DNA of 64,000 nucleotides from Rhodobacter sp. CZR27 (GCF_002407205.1 NZ_CP023548.1:124001-188000), one strand, 5' to 3'; positions 7,729 through 18,170 are shown, numbered from the stretch's first letter. A program made the numbers and translations. Notes: generated by a model from the sequence alone, not told the origin.

Positions 7729-9294
7729 ATGGGGTTCGATTGGGCACTGGCGCTCGGGCTCGTCCTGACGGCAGTGATGGCCGCCTCGGCTGCCGTCGTT
7801 CTGGCGGGGGTGCTGCAGGCGCGCGGGGATCGCCGGCAGGGCGGCATCTTCGCGGACCCGCAGGGCGGGACGGTGTTCCTCTTCGATGGCGAGACGCTGC
7901 TGGATGCCACCCCCGGGGCGCGGGCGATCCTCGCGCTGTCTCCGGCGCGGGGCGGTCCCTGGCTCCGGCTGCTCGCCTATGTCGCCCCGCGCTTTCCGGA
8001 TTTCGAACAGCGGATCTCGACGCTTGCCGGCGACGGGCGGCTGACCCTCGCCTCCGGCCCCGAGGGCGAGCCGCTTTTGCTGCAGGCCGAGATGCGCGGC
8101 GGCGTCACGCGGATCGTGCTGGACGATCCGGCCAGCGGCACGCGCCAGCGCATGGACCATCTGGCGCAGCGCGCACTGGTCGAGGAACTGGACCAGTTGC
8201 GGGCGACCGTGACACAGGCGCCGCTGATGATGTGGCGCGAGACCGCGGCGGGCGACGTGGTCTGGGCGAATGCCGCCTATCTCCTGCGGGCTGCGCGGCG
8301 GCTCGACCCCGGCGAGGACCTGAGCTGGCCGCTACCCCGCCTGTTCGAGCGGGCGGCCACGGCGCAGGGCGCGGCGGGGCAGCGCCAGAGGATCGAGGCG
8401 GACAATGGCGTGCTGTGGTTCGACCTCGTGAGCTTCGCGGAAGGGTCGGGGCGGCTTCTGTTCGCGTTGCCGGCCGATGCCGCCGTCCAGGCCGAGGCCT
8501 CGCTGCGCGACTTCATGCAGACGCTGGTCAAGACCTTCGCGCATCTGCCCATCGGCCTTGCGATCTTCGACCAGCATCGCAAGCTCGCGCTGTTCAATCC
8601 GGCGCTTCTGGACCTGACCGGGCTGCCGCCGGACATGCTGGCGCTGAAGCCCACGCTGTTCTCGTTCCTCGAGGCGCTGCGCGAGCGCCAGATGATCCCC
8701 GAGCCGAAGGATTATCCCAGCTGGCGCCGGCAGATCCTTGCGCTCGAGAAGGCCGCCTCGAGCGGGCTCTACGAGGAGACGTGGAGCCTGCCGGCCGGGC
8801 AGACCTACCGGGTCATCGGGCGTCCGCATCCGAACGGCGCGCTCGCCCTGATGTTCGAGGACATCTCGACCGAGATGACCCGCACCCGCCGCTATCGCGC
8901 CGACCTCGAACTCGGCCAGTCGGTGATCGATGCGATGGACGAGGCGATCGCCGTGTTCTCGCAGGCCGGGCAACTGGTGATGACCAATGCCGCCTATGCG
9001 ACGCTCTGGGGGCATGATCCGGTCGAGACGGTCGGCTCGGCCGCCATCGGGCAGCTTTGCGAGCACTGGCGGGCGCTGAGCGCCCCCTCGCCGATCTGGG
9101 CCGAGGCGGAAAGCTTCGTGGCCGTCATCGGCGAACGGAAGTCGTGGAGCGGCGAGGTCCGGCTGAACGACGGGCGGCTGATCGCCTGCCGGTTCTCGCC
9201 GCTGACCGGGGGGGCGACGCTGGTCCTGTTCCGCCTCGTCGTGCCGGACGAGGCCGCGCCGCTGGATCTGGCGCCGGCCCTGCGCACCGCCTGA
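7729..9294 (+). CDS. divL: DivL-type PAS-domain cell-cycle signalling protein, kinase core absent
   Basis: 521 residues from ATG 7729 (a GTG at 7702 would add 9). One N-terminal membrane helix (about 5-28), then PAS-like modules: one near 160-240 (APLMMWRETAAGDVVWANAAYL), one near 265-390 (HLPIGLAIFDQHRKLALFNPALL), one near 410-500 (AMDEAIAVFSQAGQLVMTNAAY). It ends there, with no DHp helix, N-box or G-box. Caulobacter DivL carries a tyrosine-kinase-like C-terminus and, as I recall, is also encoded next to tsaE. R. capsulatus DivL is described as a PAS protein that influences CtrA and gene transfer agent production. Identification rests on synteny, PAS content and the CtrA box. Confidence 0.7.
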   Translation: MGFDWALALGLVLTAVMAASAAVVLAGVLQARGDRRQGGIFADPQGGTVFLFDGETLLDATPGARAILALSPARGGPWLRLLAYVAPRFPDFEQRISTLAGDGRLTLASGPEGEPLLLQAEMRGGVTRIVLDDPASGTRQRMDHLAQRALVEELDQLRATVTQAPLMMWRETAAGDVVWANAAYLLRAARRLDPGEDLSWPLPRLFERAATAQGAAGQRQRIEADNGVLWFDLVSFAEGSGRLLFALPADAAVQAEASLRDFMQTLVKTFAHLPIGLAIFDQHRKLALFNPALLDLTGLPPDMLALKPTLFSFLEALRERQMIPEPKDYPSWRRQILALEKAASSGLYEETWSLPAGQTYRVIGRPHPNGALALMFEDISTEMTRTRRYRADLELGQSVIDAMDEAIAVFSQAGQLVMTNAAYATLWGHDPVETVGSAAIGQLCEHWRALSAPSPIWAEAESFVAVIGERKSWSGEVRLNDGRLIACRFSPLTGGATLVLFRLVVPDEAAPLDLAPALRTA

Positions 9295-9324
9295 TCCCGC
9301 TTGCAGCCCGCCACCGGTCTGGGC

Positions 9325-9810
9325 ATGGTCGCGACCATGTCGCCCGAACCGTTCCTTGCCCTGCCCCTTGCCTCGGAAGAGGAGACCGCGCGTCTTGGTG
9401 CCGTGCTGGCCCGGGTGCTGCGTCCGGGGGATGCGGTGCTGCTTGCCGGGCCGATCGGCGCCGGCAAGACCCACCTTGCCCGTTCGCTGATCCGCGCCGC
9501 GCTGGGACGCGAGGAGGAGGTGCCTTCGCCCACCTTCACGCTGGTGCAGACCTATGAGGCGCCGGGGCACGAGATCTGGCATGCCGATCTCTATCGCCTC
9601 ACCCATCCCGACGAGGTGCTGGAACTGGGACTCGATGCGGCCTTCGCCTCGGCGGTCTGCCTTGTCGAGTGGCCGGACCGGATGGCCGGCCTGACGCCGC
9701 CGGACGCGCTTCACCTGACGCTCGAGGCAGCCGGCGAGGGGCGGGTGGCAAGGCTTGCGGGCGGGCGGCCCGGCCTTCTGGCCGAGGTGGAGCGGCGCTG
9801 GAATGAGTGA
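9325..9810 (+). CDS. tsaE: tRNA threonylcarbamoyladenosine biosynthesis ATPase TsaE
   Basis: 161 residues from ATG 9325 (TTG 9301 or ATG 9337 are alternatives; no start has a strong ribosome binding site). The Walker A motif is in LAGPIGAGKTHLARSL, followed by VPSPTFTLVQTY and the family signature HADLYRL, with EWPDRM later. TsaE is the ATPase partner of TsaB and TsaD in making t6A37 of ANN-decoding tRNAs. It overlaps amgK by 8 bases, so translation is probably coupled. Confidence 0.93.
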   Translation: MVATMSPEPFLALPLASEEETARLGAVLARVLRPGDAVLLAGPIGAGKTHLARSLIRAALGREEEVPSPTFTLVQTYEAPGHEIWHADLYRLTHPDEVLELGLDAAFASAVCLVEWPDRMAGLTPPDALHLTLEAAGEGRVARLAGGRPGLLAEVERRWNE

Positions 9811-10810
9811 GCGGGCGGCCCTGTCGCGGGCCTTTCTGGAGCGGGCCGGATGGGGCGGGGCAGCGCGCGGCTTCCTTGCCGGGGACGCGTCGGATCGCAG
9901 CTACGACCGGCTGACGAACAGCGCGGGAACGGCCGTGCTGATGGATGCGCCTCCCGGCAGGGGCGACGATCCAGCCGCCTTCGTCGCCATCGCGGCACAT
10001 CTTCGCGGCCTTGGCCTGTCCGCACCCGAAGTGCTGGCTGCGGACCTGCCGAACGGCTTCCTGCTGCTCGAGGATCTGGGCGATGCGCTCTTCGCGCGGC
10101 TGCTTCCCGATCCGGTGGCGGAGCCGATGCTCTATGCCGCGGCGACCGACGTGCTGGTGCATCTGCAAGGCGCGCCCGCGCCCGCGGGGCTGCCGGACCT
10201 GTCGGCGCAGGACTGGGCTGAGGCCGCGGGCTTTGCGCCCGACTGGTATGCCTTCGCCGCGACGGGCCAGCGGCCCGATCGCGCGCGCTTCACGGCGCTG
10301 CTCGCCGAGGCGATGGCCCGGCACGCAGACGGCCCGCGCGTGCTGATCCTGCGCGACTATCATGCCGAGAACCTCCTGTGGCTGCCGGAGCGCGAGGGGC
10401 TGGCGCGGGTCGGCCTGCTCGACTTCCAGCTCGCCCAGATGGGCCAGCCGGGATATGACCTCGTCTCGCTTCTGCAGGATGCCCGGCGCGACGTGCCCGG
10501 GGACATCGAACGCAGCATGATGCTCCGCTTCGCCGCCGCGACCGGCGCCGGGGAAGCCTCGTTCACGGCGACCTATGCCGTGCTTGGCGCGCAGCGGGCG
10601 TTGCGCATCCTCGGCGTCTTCGCCCGGCTCTGCCTTGTGGCCGGCAAGCCGGGCTATGTGGCGCTGATCCCGCGGGTCTGGGACCAGCTCTGGCGCAACC
10701 TGCGCCATCCCGCCCTCGCCGCGCTGGCGGAGGAATGCCGCGCACTCCTGCCGGAGCCACGGCCGGCGCTGCTGGAAAGGATCCGGGGGCAATGCGGCCG
10801 GATGCGGTGA
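9803..10810 (+). CDS. amgK: N-acetylmuramate/N-acetylglucosamine anomeric kinase AmgK
   Basis: 335 residues, aminoglycoside-phosphotransferase fold. The nucleotide-site motif LDFQLAQMGQPGYDLVSLL and the Brenner-type catalytic loop LRDYHAENLLW are visible, and GDASDRSYDRL at the N-terminus is typical of this subfamily. AmgK phosphorylates MurNAc/GlcNAc at C1 in the peptidoglycan recycling route that bypasses MurA. The assignment is strengthened by murU directly downstream, overlapping by 19 bases. The ATG lies within the end of tsaE. Confidence 0.9.
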   Translation: MSERAALSRAFLERAGWGGAARGFLAGDASDRSYDRLTNSAGTAVLMDAPPGRGDDPAAFVAIAAHLRGLGLSAPEVLAADLPNGFLLLEDLGDALFARLLPDPVAEPMLYAAATDVLVHLQGAPAPAGLPDLSAQDWAEAAGFAPDWYAFAATGQRPDRARFTALLAEAMARHADGPRVLILRDYHAENLLWLPEREGLARVGLLDFQLAQMGQPGYDLVSLLQDARRDVPGDIERSMMLRFAAATGAGEASFTATYAVLGAQRALRILGVFARLCLVAGKPGYVALIPRVWDQLWRNLRHPALAALAEECRALLPEPRPALLERIRGQCGRMR

Positions 10811-11466
10811 TGATCTTCGCGGCGGGCTTCGGCACGCGGATGGGCGCGCTGACCGCCACCCGGCCCAAGCCGATGATCGAGGTGGCGGGGCGGCCGCTGA
10901 TCGATCACGCGCTGGCACTGGCCGATGAGGCGGGGGTCCGCCGCATTGTCGCCAATACCCACTACCTGCCCGACAGTCTTCACGCCCATCTGGAGGGCAG
11001 GGCGCTGGTCTCGCACGAGCCGGAGATCCTCGAGACCGGGGGCGGCCTGCGCACCGCCCTTCCGCTGCTCGGCGAAGGGCCGGTCTACACGCTGAACAGC
11101 GACGCGGTCTGGACCGGCGCGAACCCGCTGGCCGAGCTTGCCGCCGGCTGGCGCGAAGGGATGGAGGCGCTGCTTCTGCTGCTGCCCTCCGGTGCCGTGA
11201 ATGCCGCCCGCAGCGATTTCGTCGTGGATGCCGACGGCCGCCTTGCGCGTGCAGCGGGGCAGGCCGGGCACACCTATCTGGGCGCGCAGATCCTGCGGAC
11301 CGACCGTCTGGCCGGGGTGGCGGAGGCGAAGTTCTCGCTGAACCTGATCTGGGACCGGATGATCGAGGCCGGCACCGCCTTCGGGCTGGTGCATCGGGGC
11401 GGGTGGTGCGACGTCGGCCGCCCCGAGGGGATCACTGCTGCCGAGGCGATGCTCGGCCATGTTTGA
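10792..11466 (+). CDS. murU: N-acetylmuramate-1-phosphate uridylyltransferase MurU
   Basis: 224 residues, nucleotidyltransferase of the RmlA/GlmU type. Signature IFAAGFGTRMGALTATRPKP at the N-terminus gives the NTP-binding loop and the catalytic lysine; LNSDAVW supplies the metal-binding aspartate and GGWCDVGRPEG the second. It makes UDP-MurNAc from MurNAc-1-P, completing the AmgK route. GGGGGC precedes the ATG. It overlaps addB by 8 bases. Other NDP-sugar pyrophosphorylase activities are possible, but the pairing with amgK makes MurU most likely. Confidence 0.9.
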   Translation: MRPDAVMIFAAGFGTRMGALTATRPKPMIEVAGRPLIDHALALADEAGVRRIVANTHYLPDSLHAHLEGRALVSHEPEILETGGGLRTALPLLGEGPVYTLNSDAVWTGANPLAELAAGWREGMEALLLLLPSGAVNAARSDFVVDADGRLARAAGQAGHTYLGAQILRTDRLAGVAEAKFSLNLIWDRMIEAGTAFGLVHRGGWCDVGRPEGITAAEAMLGHV

Positions 11467-14458
11467 CAGCCCCGGCCCCCGCCTTTTCGGCCTGCCTCCG
11501 GGCGTGGACTTTCCCGCCGCCCTTGTCGCGGGCCTGCGCGCGCGGCTTGCGGACGCGCCGCCCGAGGCGATGGCGCGGGTCGAGCTTTACGTCAACACCC
11601 AGCGGATGCGGCGGCGGATCACCGAGCTGATGACGGCCGAAGGCGCCGGGTTCCTTCCGCGCATCCGTCTGGTGACCGAGCTGCCCCCGGTGCCCGGCCT
11701 GCCCGCCCCGGTGCCGGCGTTGCGCCGGCGGCTGGAACTGGCGCAGCTCGTCGCGCGGCTGATCGAGGCGCAGCCCGACCTTGCCCCGCGCTCGGCGCTG
11801 TTCGATCTGGCCGACAGTCTGGCCGAGCTGATCGACGAGATGCAGGGCGAGGGCGTGGCCCCCGAGGCGATCTCGCGGCTCGACGTGGCGGACCATTCCG
11901 CGCACTGGCAGCGGACGCAAGCCTTCATGTCGATCGTGGCGCCGATGTTCGGAGCGGATGCGCCGGATGCGCAGGCGCTGGCCCGCATGACGGTGGAGCG
12001 GCTGGCGGCCCACTGGCACGAGGCGCCGCCACCGCATCCGGTGATCGTGGCGGGCTCCACCGGCTCGCGCGGGACGACGGCGCTGTTCATGCAGGCGGTG
12101 GCCCGGCTGCCGCAGGGGGCGCTGGTGCTGCCCGGCTTCGACTTCGACCTGCCGGCTGCGGTCTGGGCGGGCCTCGACGATGCGCTGACCGCCGAGGATC
12201 ATCCGCAGTTCCGCTTCCACCGGTTGTTGGCAATGCTCGACGCCACGCCCTCGGACGTCCGGCGCTGGTCCCCCGACGCCGCGCCGAGCCCGGGGCGCAA
12301 CCGGCTGATCTCGCTGTCCCTCCGTCCTGCGCCGGTGACCGACCAGTGGCTGACCGATGGCAAGCTGCTTCCCGACCTGTCCGGCGCGGCCAAGGCCATG
12401 ACGCTGATCGAGGCGCCGGGCCCGCGGGCCGAGGCGCTGGCGGTCGCGCTGATCCTGCGCCGCGCGGCCGAGGAGGGGCGGCGGGCGGCGCTCATCACCT
12501 CGGACCGCGAGCTGACGCGGCAGGTGGCGGCCGCGCTGGACCGCTGGGGGATCGTGCCGGACGATTCGGCCGGCAAGCCGCTGGCTCTGTCGGCGCCGGG
12601 CCGCCTGCTGCGCCACGTCGCGCGGCTGTTCGGGCGGCGGCTGACCGGCGAGACCCTGCTGACGCTTCTCAAGCATCCGCTGACGGCGACCGGCTCGGAC
12701 CGCGGCAACCACCTGCGCTGGACCCGCGATCTGGAGCTGAAGCTGCGCCGCCACGGCCCTCCCTTTCCCACCGGGGCCGATCTCGCCGACTGGGCCGGCA
12801 CGCGGCCGGCCGACGGGGTCCTGGACTGGGCGCTCTGGCTCGGGCGGTTGATCGAGGGGGTGGAGGCCTTGGCCACACGCTCGCTCTCGGCGCACGTCGA
12901 GGCGCATCTGGCGCTGGTCGAAGCACTGGCGGCGGGTCCCTCGGGCGCCACCACGGGAGAGCTGTGGCTCAAGGAGGCGGGCGAGGCCGCGCTGGCGGCG
13001 GTCAGCGACCTGCGCCGCGAGGCCCCGCACGGCGGCGACCTGACGCCGGCCGACTACACCGACCTCTTCGACGCCATCCTTGCGCGCGGCGAGGTGCGCG
13101 AGGCGGTGCAGGCCCATCCCGGCCTGATGATCTGGGGCACGCTCGAGGCGCGGGTCCAGGGGGCCGACCTCGTCGTCCTGGGCGGGTTGAACGACGGGAC
13201 ATGGCCACAGCTGCCCCCGCCCGATCCCTGGCTGAACCGCCAGATGCGGCTGAAGGCCGGCCTCCTGCTGCCCGAGCGCCGGATCGGCCTTTCCGCTCAC
13301 GACTACCAGCAGGCCGTGGCCGCGCCGGAGGTCGTGCTGACCCGTGCCGTGCGGAGTGCCGAGGCCGAGACCGTGCCCTCGCGCTGGCTGAACCGGCTGA
13401 CGAACCTGATGAGCGGCCTTCCTGCGCAGGGTGGGCCGGAGGCGCTGGCCGCGATGCGGCGGCGCGGGCAGGGGTGGCTAGCACTTGCGCAGGTGCTGGA
13501 GGCGCCGGGCGAACCGGTGCCTCTGGCGCGGCGCCCGGCGCCCCGGCCTCCCGTCGAGGTCCGGCCCCGGCAACTGGCGGTGACCGGCATCCGCACGCTG
13601 ATCCGCGACCCCTACGCGATCTACGCCCGCCACATCCTGCGGCTCCGGCCGCTCGACCCACTGCACCGCTCGCCCGATGCGCGGCTGCGGGGATCGATCC
13701 TGCACCGCATCCTCGAGGATTTCGTGAAGGGCCGGCAGGACGCCAGCGACCGCACGGCAGAGCGTGCCCGCCTGATGGCCATTGCCGAAACCGTCCTGGC
13801 CGAGGAGGTGCCCTGGCCGGCCGCCCGCGCGCTCTGGCTCGCCCGGCTCGACCGCGCGGCCGATTTCTTCCTCGAGGCCGAGGCGGCGCAAGGCGGCTCT
13901 CCGGTGGTGCTGGAGCGGGAAGGCCGGGTGGAGCTTGCGGGCCTTGGCTTCACACTGACCGCCAAGCCCGACCGGATCGACGTGCTGCCGGATGGCCGGC
14001 TGCACATCCTCGACTACAAGACCGGCACGCCGCCGACGAAGAAGCAGCAGGAGCAGTTCGACAAGCAATTGCTGCTCGAGGCGGCGATGGCCGAGCGCGG
14101 CGGCTTTCCGGGTCTCGAGGTCGCCGAGGTCGCGCGGATCAGCTACATCGGCCTCGGGTCCAGCCCGAAGATCGAAGCTCTGGAAACGGACGCCGCGCTT
14201 CTTGGTCAGGTCTGGGAGGGGCTTCACGCGCTGATCGGGCGCTACATGGTCCACGCCCAGGGCTATGCCTCGCGCCGCGCCATGTTCGGCGAGCGCTTCC
14301 CGGGCGATTACGACCACCTCGCCCGGTTCGGCGAATGGGAGATGAGCGACCCGCCGGAGCCCGAACCCGTCGGCCCGGAAGCCAAGGGGGCCGGCGCCGA
14401 AGAGACGCAGGCCTCAGCCCGGCCCATTGCGCAACCCGCGCCGGAGGAGGCGGAATGA
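11459..14458 (+). CDS. addB: AddB subunit of the double-strand-break repair helicase-nuclease
   Basis: 999 residues, alphaproteobacterial AddB. The N-terminal half is helicase-like without a Walker A motif; the C-terminal PD-(D/E)XK nuclease is visible as LRGSILHRILEDF, the KPDRIDVLPDG strand and the catalytic LDYKTG followed by QxxxY-like KQLLLEAAM. AddAB degrades DNA ends and loads RecA, taking the place of RecBCD. The protein contains no cysteine at all, so the 4Fe-4S cluster of Bacillus AddB cannot be present. It overlaps murU upstream and addA downstream (ATGA). Confidence 0.95.
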   Translation: MFDSPGPRLFGLPPGVDFPAALVAGLRARLADAPPEAMARVELYVNTQRMRRRITELMTAEGAGFLPRIRLVTELPPVPGLPAPVPALRRRLELAQLVARLIEAQPDLAPRSALFDLADSLAELIDEMQGEGVAPEAISRLDVADHSAHWQRTQAFMSIVAPMFGADAPDAQALARMTVERLAAHWHEAPPPHPVIVAGSTGSRGTTALFMQAVARLPQGALVLPGFDFDLPAAVWAGLDDALTAEDHPQFRFHRLLAMLDATPSDVRRWSPDAAPSPGRNRLISLSLRPAPVTDQWLTDGKLLPDLSGAAKAMTLIEAPGPRAEALAVALILRRAAEEGRRAALITSDRELTRQVAAALDRWGIVPDDSAGKPLALSAPGRLLRHVARLFGRRLTGETLLTLLKHPLTATGSDRGNHLRWTRDLELKLRRHGPPFPTGADLADWAGTRPADGVLDWALWLGRLIEGVEALATRSLSAHVEAHLALVEALAAGPSGATTGELWLKEAGEAALAAVSDLRREAPHGGDLTPADYTDLFDAILARGEVREAVQAHPGLMIWGTLEARVQGADLVVLGGLNDGTWPQLPPPDPWLNRQMRLKAGLLLPERRIGLSAHDYQQAVAAPEVVLTRAVRSAEAETVPSRWLNRLTNLMSGLPAQGGPEALAAMRRRGQGWLALAQVLEAPGEPVPLARRPAPRPPVEVRPRQLAVTGIRTLIRDPYAIYARHILRLRPLDPLHRSPDARLRGSILHRILEDFVKGRQDASDRTAERARLMAIAETVLAEEVPWPAARALWLARLDRAADFFLEAEAAQGGSPVVLEREGRVELAGLGFTLTAKPDRIDVLPDGRLHILDYKTGTPPTKKQQEQFDKQLLLEAAMAERGGFPGLEVAEVARISYIGLGSSPKIEALETDAALLGQVWEGLHALIGRYMVHAQGYASRRAMFGERFPGDYDHLARFGEWEMSDPPEPEPVGPEAKGAGAEETQASARPIAQPAPEEAE

Positions 14459-17400
14459 GGGACGATGCCACCGAACGGCAGGTGCAGGCGGCCGATCCGC
14501 GCGCCTCGACATGGCTCTCCGCCAATGCGGGCTCGGGCAAGACGCGGGTTCTGACCGACCGGGTGGCGCGGCTGCTGCTCGACGGGGTCGAGCCGCAGCG
14601 CATCCTCTGCCTGACCTATACCAAGGCCGCAGCGTCCGAGATGCAGAACCGCCTGTTCCGGCGCCTCGGCGAATGGGCGATGCTCGAGGACGCGCCGCTG
14701 CGCACGGCGCTGCACGCTCTGGGCCTCGAGATGGTCGAGCACGAGACGCTCGCGCAGGCGCGCCGCCTGTTCGCGCGGGCGATCGAGACCCCGGGTGGGC
14801 TGCGCATCCAGACCATCCACTCGTTTTGTGCCACGCTCCTGCGCCGCTTCCCGCTGGAGGCCGGCGTCTCGCCGCAGTTCACCGAACTCGACGACCGCGC
14901 GGCGCGCCTCCTGCGCGAGGAGATGGTCGAGGAGATGGCCGACCGGCTTGCCCCCGGCCTGATCGCCGGCCTCGCCCGCGCCTATACCGGCGAGGACTTC
15001 GCGTCCCTGACCGAAGAGGTGGCGCGCAACCGCGGCGGACTTCTCCCGCCGCTGGAGGAGGACGCCTGCCGCGCGCTCTACGGCCTGCCGGCCGGCATGG
15101 CTGCGGACGCGCTGATCGCGCAGGTCTTCCTTGGCGGAGAGGCCGAGTGGATGCCGGCGGTGATCGCCGCGCTCGAGGCCGGGTCGCCGAACGACCGCAA
15201 ATGCGCGCCCAAGCTGCGGGCGCTGTCCTTCGCCGCACCGACGCTCGCAACGCTGGCCGATATGGAGGGCATCCTCCTGACCGGTGCCAGCGCAAAGGAG
15301 CCCTACACCGCCAAGATCGGTTCGTTCCCCACCAAGGAGACCCGCAACGCGCTGGGCCCGCTGCTCGACCGGCTGGAAGACCTCATGCGCAGGGTCGAGA
15401 GCGCCCGCCCACTGCGCTGCTGCCTGATCGCGGCCGAGCGGGCGCGGTTGCTCCATGCCTTTGCGGGGACCTTCCTGCCGCTTTACGAAGCGCGGAAGGC
15501 GGCGCGCGGCTGGCTTGACTTCGACGACCTGATCGGGCGGGCGAAGGCGCTGCTGACCGATCCGTCGGTGGCGCAATGGGTGCTGTTCCGGCTCGACGGC
15601 GGCATCGACCACATCCTCGTGGACGAAGCGCAGGACACGAGCCCCGACCAGTGGAAGGTGATCGAGCTTCTGGCGCAGGAGTTCACCGCGGGACGCGGGG
15701 CGCGCGAGGTGCAGCGCACCATCTTCGTGGTCGGCGACAAGAAGCAGTCGATCTATTCCTTCCAGGGTGCGGATGTCGCGGCCTTCGACCGGATGAAGGC
15801 CGAGTTCGGCCGCAAGCTTTCCGAGGCGCAGCGCCGGCTGGAGCAGCTCGACCTGCTGCATTCCTTCCGCTCGTCCTCGACCATCCTGCGGCTGGTGGAC
15901 CTGACCTTCGACGAACGGCGCCGGCAGGATCTGGGGGGCGAGGTCCGTCACATCGCCTTCAAGTCGGCGATGCCGGGCCGCGCCGAGCTCTGGCCGCTGG
16001 TCCCCGCCGGCAAGGACCCCGAGCCCGAACACTGGTTCGATCCGGTGGACCTCGTCTCGGACGAGCACCACGCCGCCCGGCTTGCCCGGCAGGTGGCCGA
16101 CCGGATCCGCAGGATGATCGACGCGGGCGTGCAGATCCCGCAGGACTCTGGTTTCCGCACGGTGACGGCGGGGGACTTCCTCATCCTCGTCCAGCGCCGC
16201 TCGGACATCTTCTGCGAGATCATCCGGGCCTGCAAGGAAGCCCGCCTGCCCATCGCCGGGGCCGACCGGCTGAAGCTCGGCGCGGAACTGGCGGTCCGGG
16301 ACCTTTCCGCTCTGCTTGCCTTCCTCGCCACGCCCGAGGACGACCTGTCGCTCGCCGCCGTCCTGCGCTCACCGCTGTTCGGCTGGAGCGAGGCTCAGCT
16401 CTTCGATCTTGCGCATGGGCGCGACGGCTATCTCTGGCGCCGGCTCTACGACCGCGAGGCCGACCATCCCGAGACGGTGGCAACCTTGCGCGACCTGCGC
16501 GATCAGGCCGACTTCCTGCGCCCGTTCGACCTGATCGAGCGGGCGCTGACCCGCCACGACGGCCGCCGCCGCCTGCTCGCGCGGCTTGGCGAGGAGGCCG
16601 AGGACGGCATCGACGAACTCCTGTCGCAGGCGCTTGCCTACGAGCGGACGGACGTGCCGAGCCTGACGGGCTTCCTGACCTGGCTCACCACCGACGAGGT
16701 CGAGGTGAAGCGGCAGATGGAGGGCGCCGGCGGCCGCATCCGCGTGATGACGGTCCACGGCGCCAAGGGGCTGGAGGCGCCCATCGTCATCCTGCCCGAC
16801 ACCGCCGACCGCAGCCCGCGCGAACGCGACGAGATCTTCACGCTGCCGGGCGGCGTCCCGGTCTGGAAGACCGCCGCTGCGGAAAGCCCGCCGCAGATCG
16901 TGGCCGCACGCGAGGCACGTCGGGCGCGTGACGCGGCCGAGAACCTCCGGCTGCTCTACGTCGCGATGACGCGGGCGCAGTGCTGGCTGATCGTGGCTGC
17001 CGCGGGCAAGCTGGACAGCGGCGGGGCCTGGCACGATCTGGTCCGGCAGGGGATGGAGGCCGCCGGATCGGAGCGCCTGCCCGACGGCGGGATGCGGCTG
17101 GTCGAGGGCGCCTGGCCCGAGCCGGTGCCGGCTTCGGCTGCGGCCGAGGCTCCTCCGCCGGTCCTGCCCGCTTGGGCGGGCTGCCCTGCCCCTGATCCCG
17201 TGCGGGCGGCGAAGTTGCTCTCTCCCTCGGATCTCGGCGGGGCGAAGGCGCTGTCGGGTGAGGCGCTGCCCGCCGAACTGGCGAAGGCGCGGGGAACGGC
17301 GCTGCACCTGCTGCTCGAACATCTGCCGCAGCACGAGGCCACGGCTTGGGACGAGGTGGCGCGCGGCCTGCTGCCGGATCCGGCCGACGTGGCGAAGCTT

Positions 17401-17769
17401 CTGGCGGAGGCGCGGGCCGTGCTGTCGGCGCCGCATCTGGCCGAGGTCATGGCGGCCGAGGCGCTGCTCGAGGTGCCGGTGACGGCTGAAGTTCTTGGGC
17501 AGCGGCTGTTCGGCACCATCGACCGGCTGATCGTGGCCGAGGATCGGGTGCTGGCGATCGACTACAAGTCGAACGTGATGGTGCCGGACCGCCCAGAGGA
17601 GGTCCCCGAGGGCATCCTGCGCCAGATGGGCGCCTATGCCGAGGCGCTGGCGCAGATCTATCCGGGGCGCCACATCGAGACGGCGATCCTCTGGACCCGC
17701 ACGGCGCAGCTGATGCCGCTTCCTGTCGATATCGTGAGGTCGGCCCTTGCCCGGGCCACGACAGCTTGA
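14455..17769 (+). CDS. addA: AddA subunit, UvrD-like helicase and nuclease
   Basis: 1104 residues. Superfamily 1 helicase motifs in order: motif [13 protein letters not shown] (Walker lysine K29), Ia [11 protein letters not shown], motif [16 protein letters not shown], motif [19 protein letters not shown], motif [16 protein letters not shown] and motif [14 protein letters not shown]-terminal PD-(D/E)XK nuclease is marked by AIDYKSN (D1036/K1038). The ATG overlaps the addB stop by 4 bases. The reading frame stays open 2.1 kb upstream inside addB, but that part is a GC-rich shadow and the helicase begins at MRDDATERQ. Partner of AddB. Confidence 0.96.
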   Translation: MRDDATERQVQAADPRASTWLSANAGSGKTRVLTDRVARLLLDGVEPQRILCLTYTKAAASEMQNRLFRRLGEWAMLEDAPLRTALHALGLEMVEHETLAQARRLFARAIETPGGLRIQTIHSFCATLLRRFPLEAGVSPQFTELDDRAARLLREEMVEEMADRLAPGLIAGLARAYTGEDFASLTEEVARNRGGLLPPLEEDACRALYGLPAGMAADALIAQVFLGGEAEWMPAVIAALEAGSPNDRKCAPKLRALSFAAPTLATLADMEGILLTGASAKEPYTAKIGSFPTKETRNALGPLLDRLEDLMRRVESARPLRCCLIAAERARLLHAFAGTFLPLYEARKAARGWLDFDDLIGRAKALLTDPSVAQWVLFRLDGGIDHILVDEAQDTSPDQWKVIELLAQEFTAGRGAREVQRTIFVVGDKKQSIYSFQGADVAAFDRMKAEFGRKLSEAQRRLEQLDLLHSFRSSSTILRLVDLTFDERRRQDLGGEVRHIAFKSAMPGRAELWPLVPAGKDPEPEHWFDPVDLVSDEHHAARLARQVADRIRRMIDAGVQIPQDSGFRTVTAGDFLILVQRRSDIFCEIIRACKEARLPIAGADRLKLGAELAVRDLSALLAFLATPEDDLSLAAVLRSPLFGWSEAQLFDLAHGRDGYLWRRLYDREADHPETVATLRDLRDQADFLRPFDLIERALTRHDGRRRLLARLGEEAEDGIDELLSQALAYERTDVPSLTGFLTWLTTDEVEVKRQMEGAGGRIRVMTVHGAKGLEAPIVILPDTADRSPRERDEIFTLPGGVPVWKTAAAESPPQIVAAREARRARDAAENLRLLYVAMTRAQCWLIVAAAGKLDSGGAWHDLVRQGMEAAGSERLPDGGMRLVEGAWPEPVPASAAAEAPPPVLPAWAGCPAPDPVRAAKLLSPSDLGGAKALSGEALPAELAKARGTALHLLLEHLPQHEATAWDEVARGLLPDPADVAKLLAEARAVLSAPHLAEVMAAEALLEVPVTAEVLGQRLFGTIDRLIVAEDRVLAIDYKSNVMVPDRPEEVPEGILRQMGAYAEALAQIYPGRHIETAILWTRTAQLMPLPVDIVRSALARATTA

Positions 17770-17827
17770 CGCGGGGGAGGGGGGTCCTTACCTTTTCCTC
17801 AAGCCTATCGCATCAGGAGAATTGAAT

Positions 17828-18148
17828 ATGTCCACCGTTCCTGTGACGGACGCTACCTTCGACGCCGAAGTGCGCAAGTCCAGCGTGCCCGTCGTCGTCG
17901 ACTTCTGGGCCGAATGGTGCGGCCCCTGCCGGCAGATCGGCCCGGCGCTCGAGGAACTCTCGAAGGAATATGCCGGCAAGGTGAAGATCGTGAAGGTCAA
18001 CGTGGACGAGAACCCCGAAAGCCCCGCGATGCTGGGCGTTCGCGGCATCCCGGCCCTGTTCCTGTTCAAGGACGGCCAGGTGGTCTCGAACAAGGTCGGC
18101 GCCGCGCCGAAGGCCGCGCTGGCGAACTGGATCGCCACCGCGCTCTGA
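17828..18148 (+). CDS. trxA: Thioredoxin 1
   Basis: 106 residues with the WCGPC active site (C31 and C34), the buried aspartate in VVVDFWAEW and the cis-proline loop GIPALFLF. Cytosolic dithiol reductant for ribonucleotide reductase and other partners. CAGGAGAA lies 8 bases before the ATG. It follows addA after 58 bases and is closed by a strong terminator. Confidence 0.97.
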   Translation: MSTVPVTDATFDAEVRKSSVPVVVDFWAEWCGPCRQIGPALEELSKEYAGKVKIVKVNVDENPESPAMLGVRGIPALFLFKDGQVVSNKVGAAPKAALANWIATAL

Positions 18149-18170
18149 GCGCGCCATCGCATCGTTCCGC

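Noticed and set aside
12346..14454. 703-codon upstream extension of the addA frame
   Set aside because: It overlaps addB in another frame, is Arg/Ala/Gly-rich, and the UvrD domain starts at 14455 with a proper ATGA overlap.
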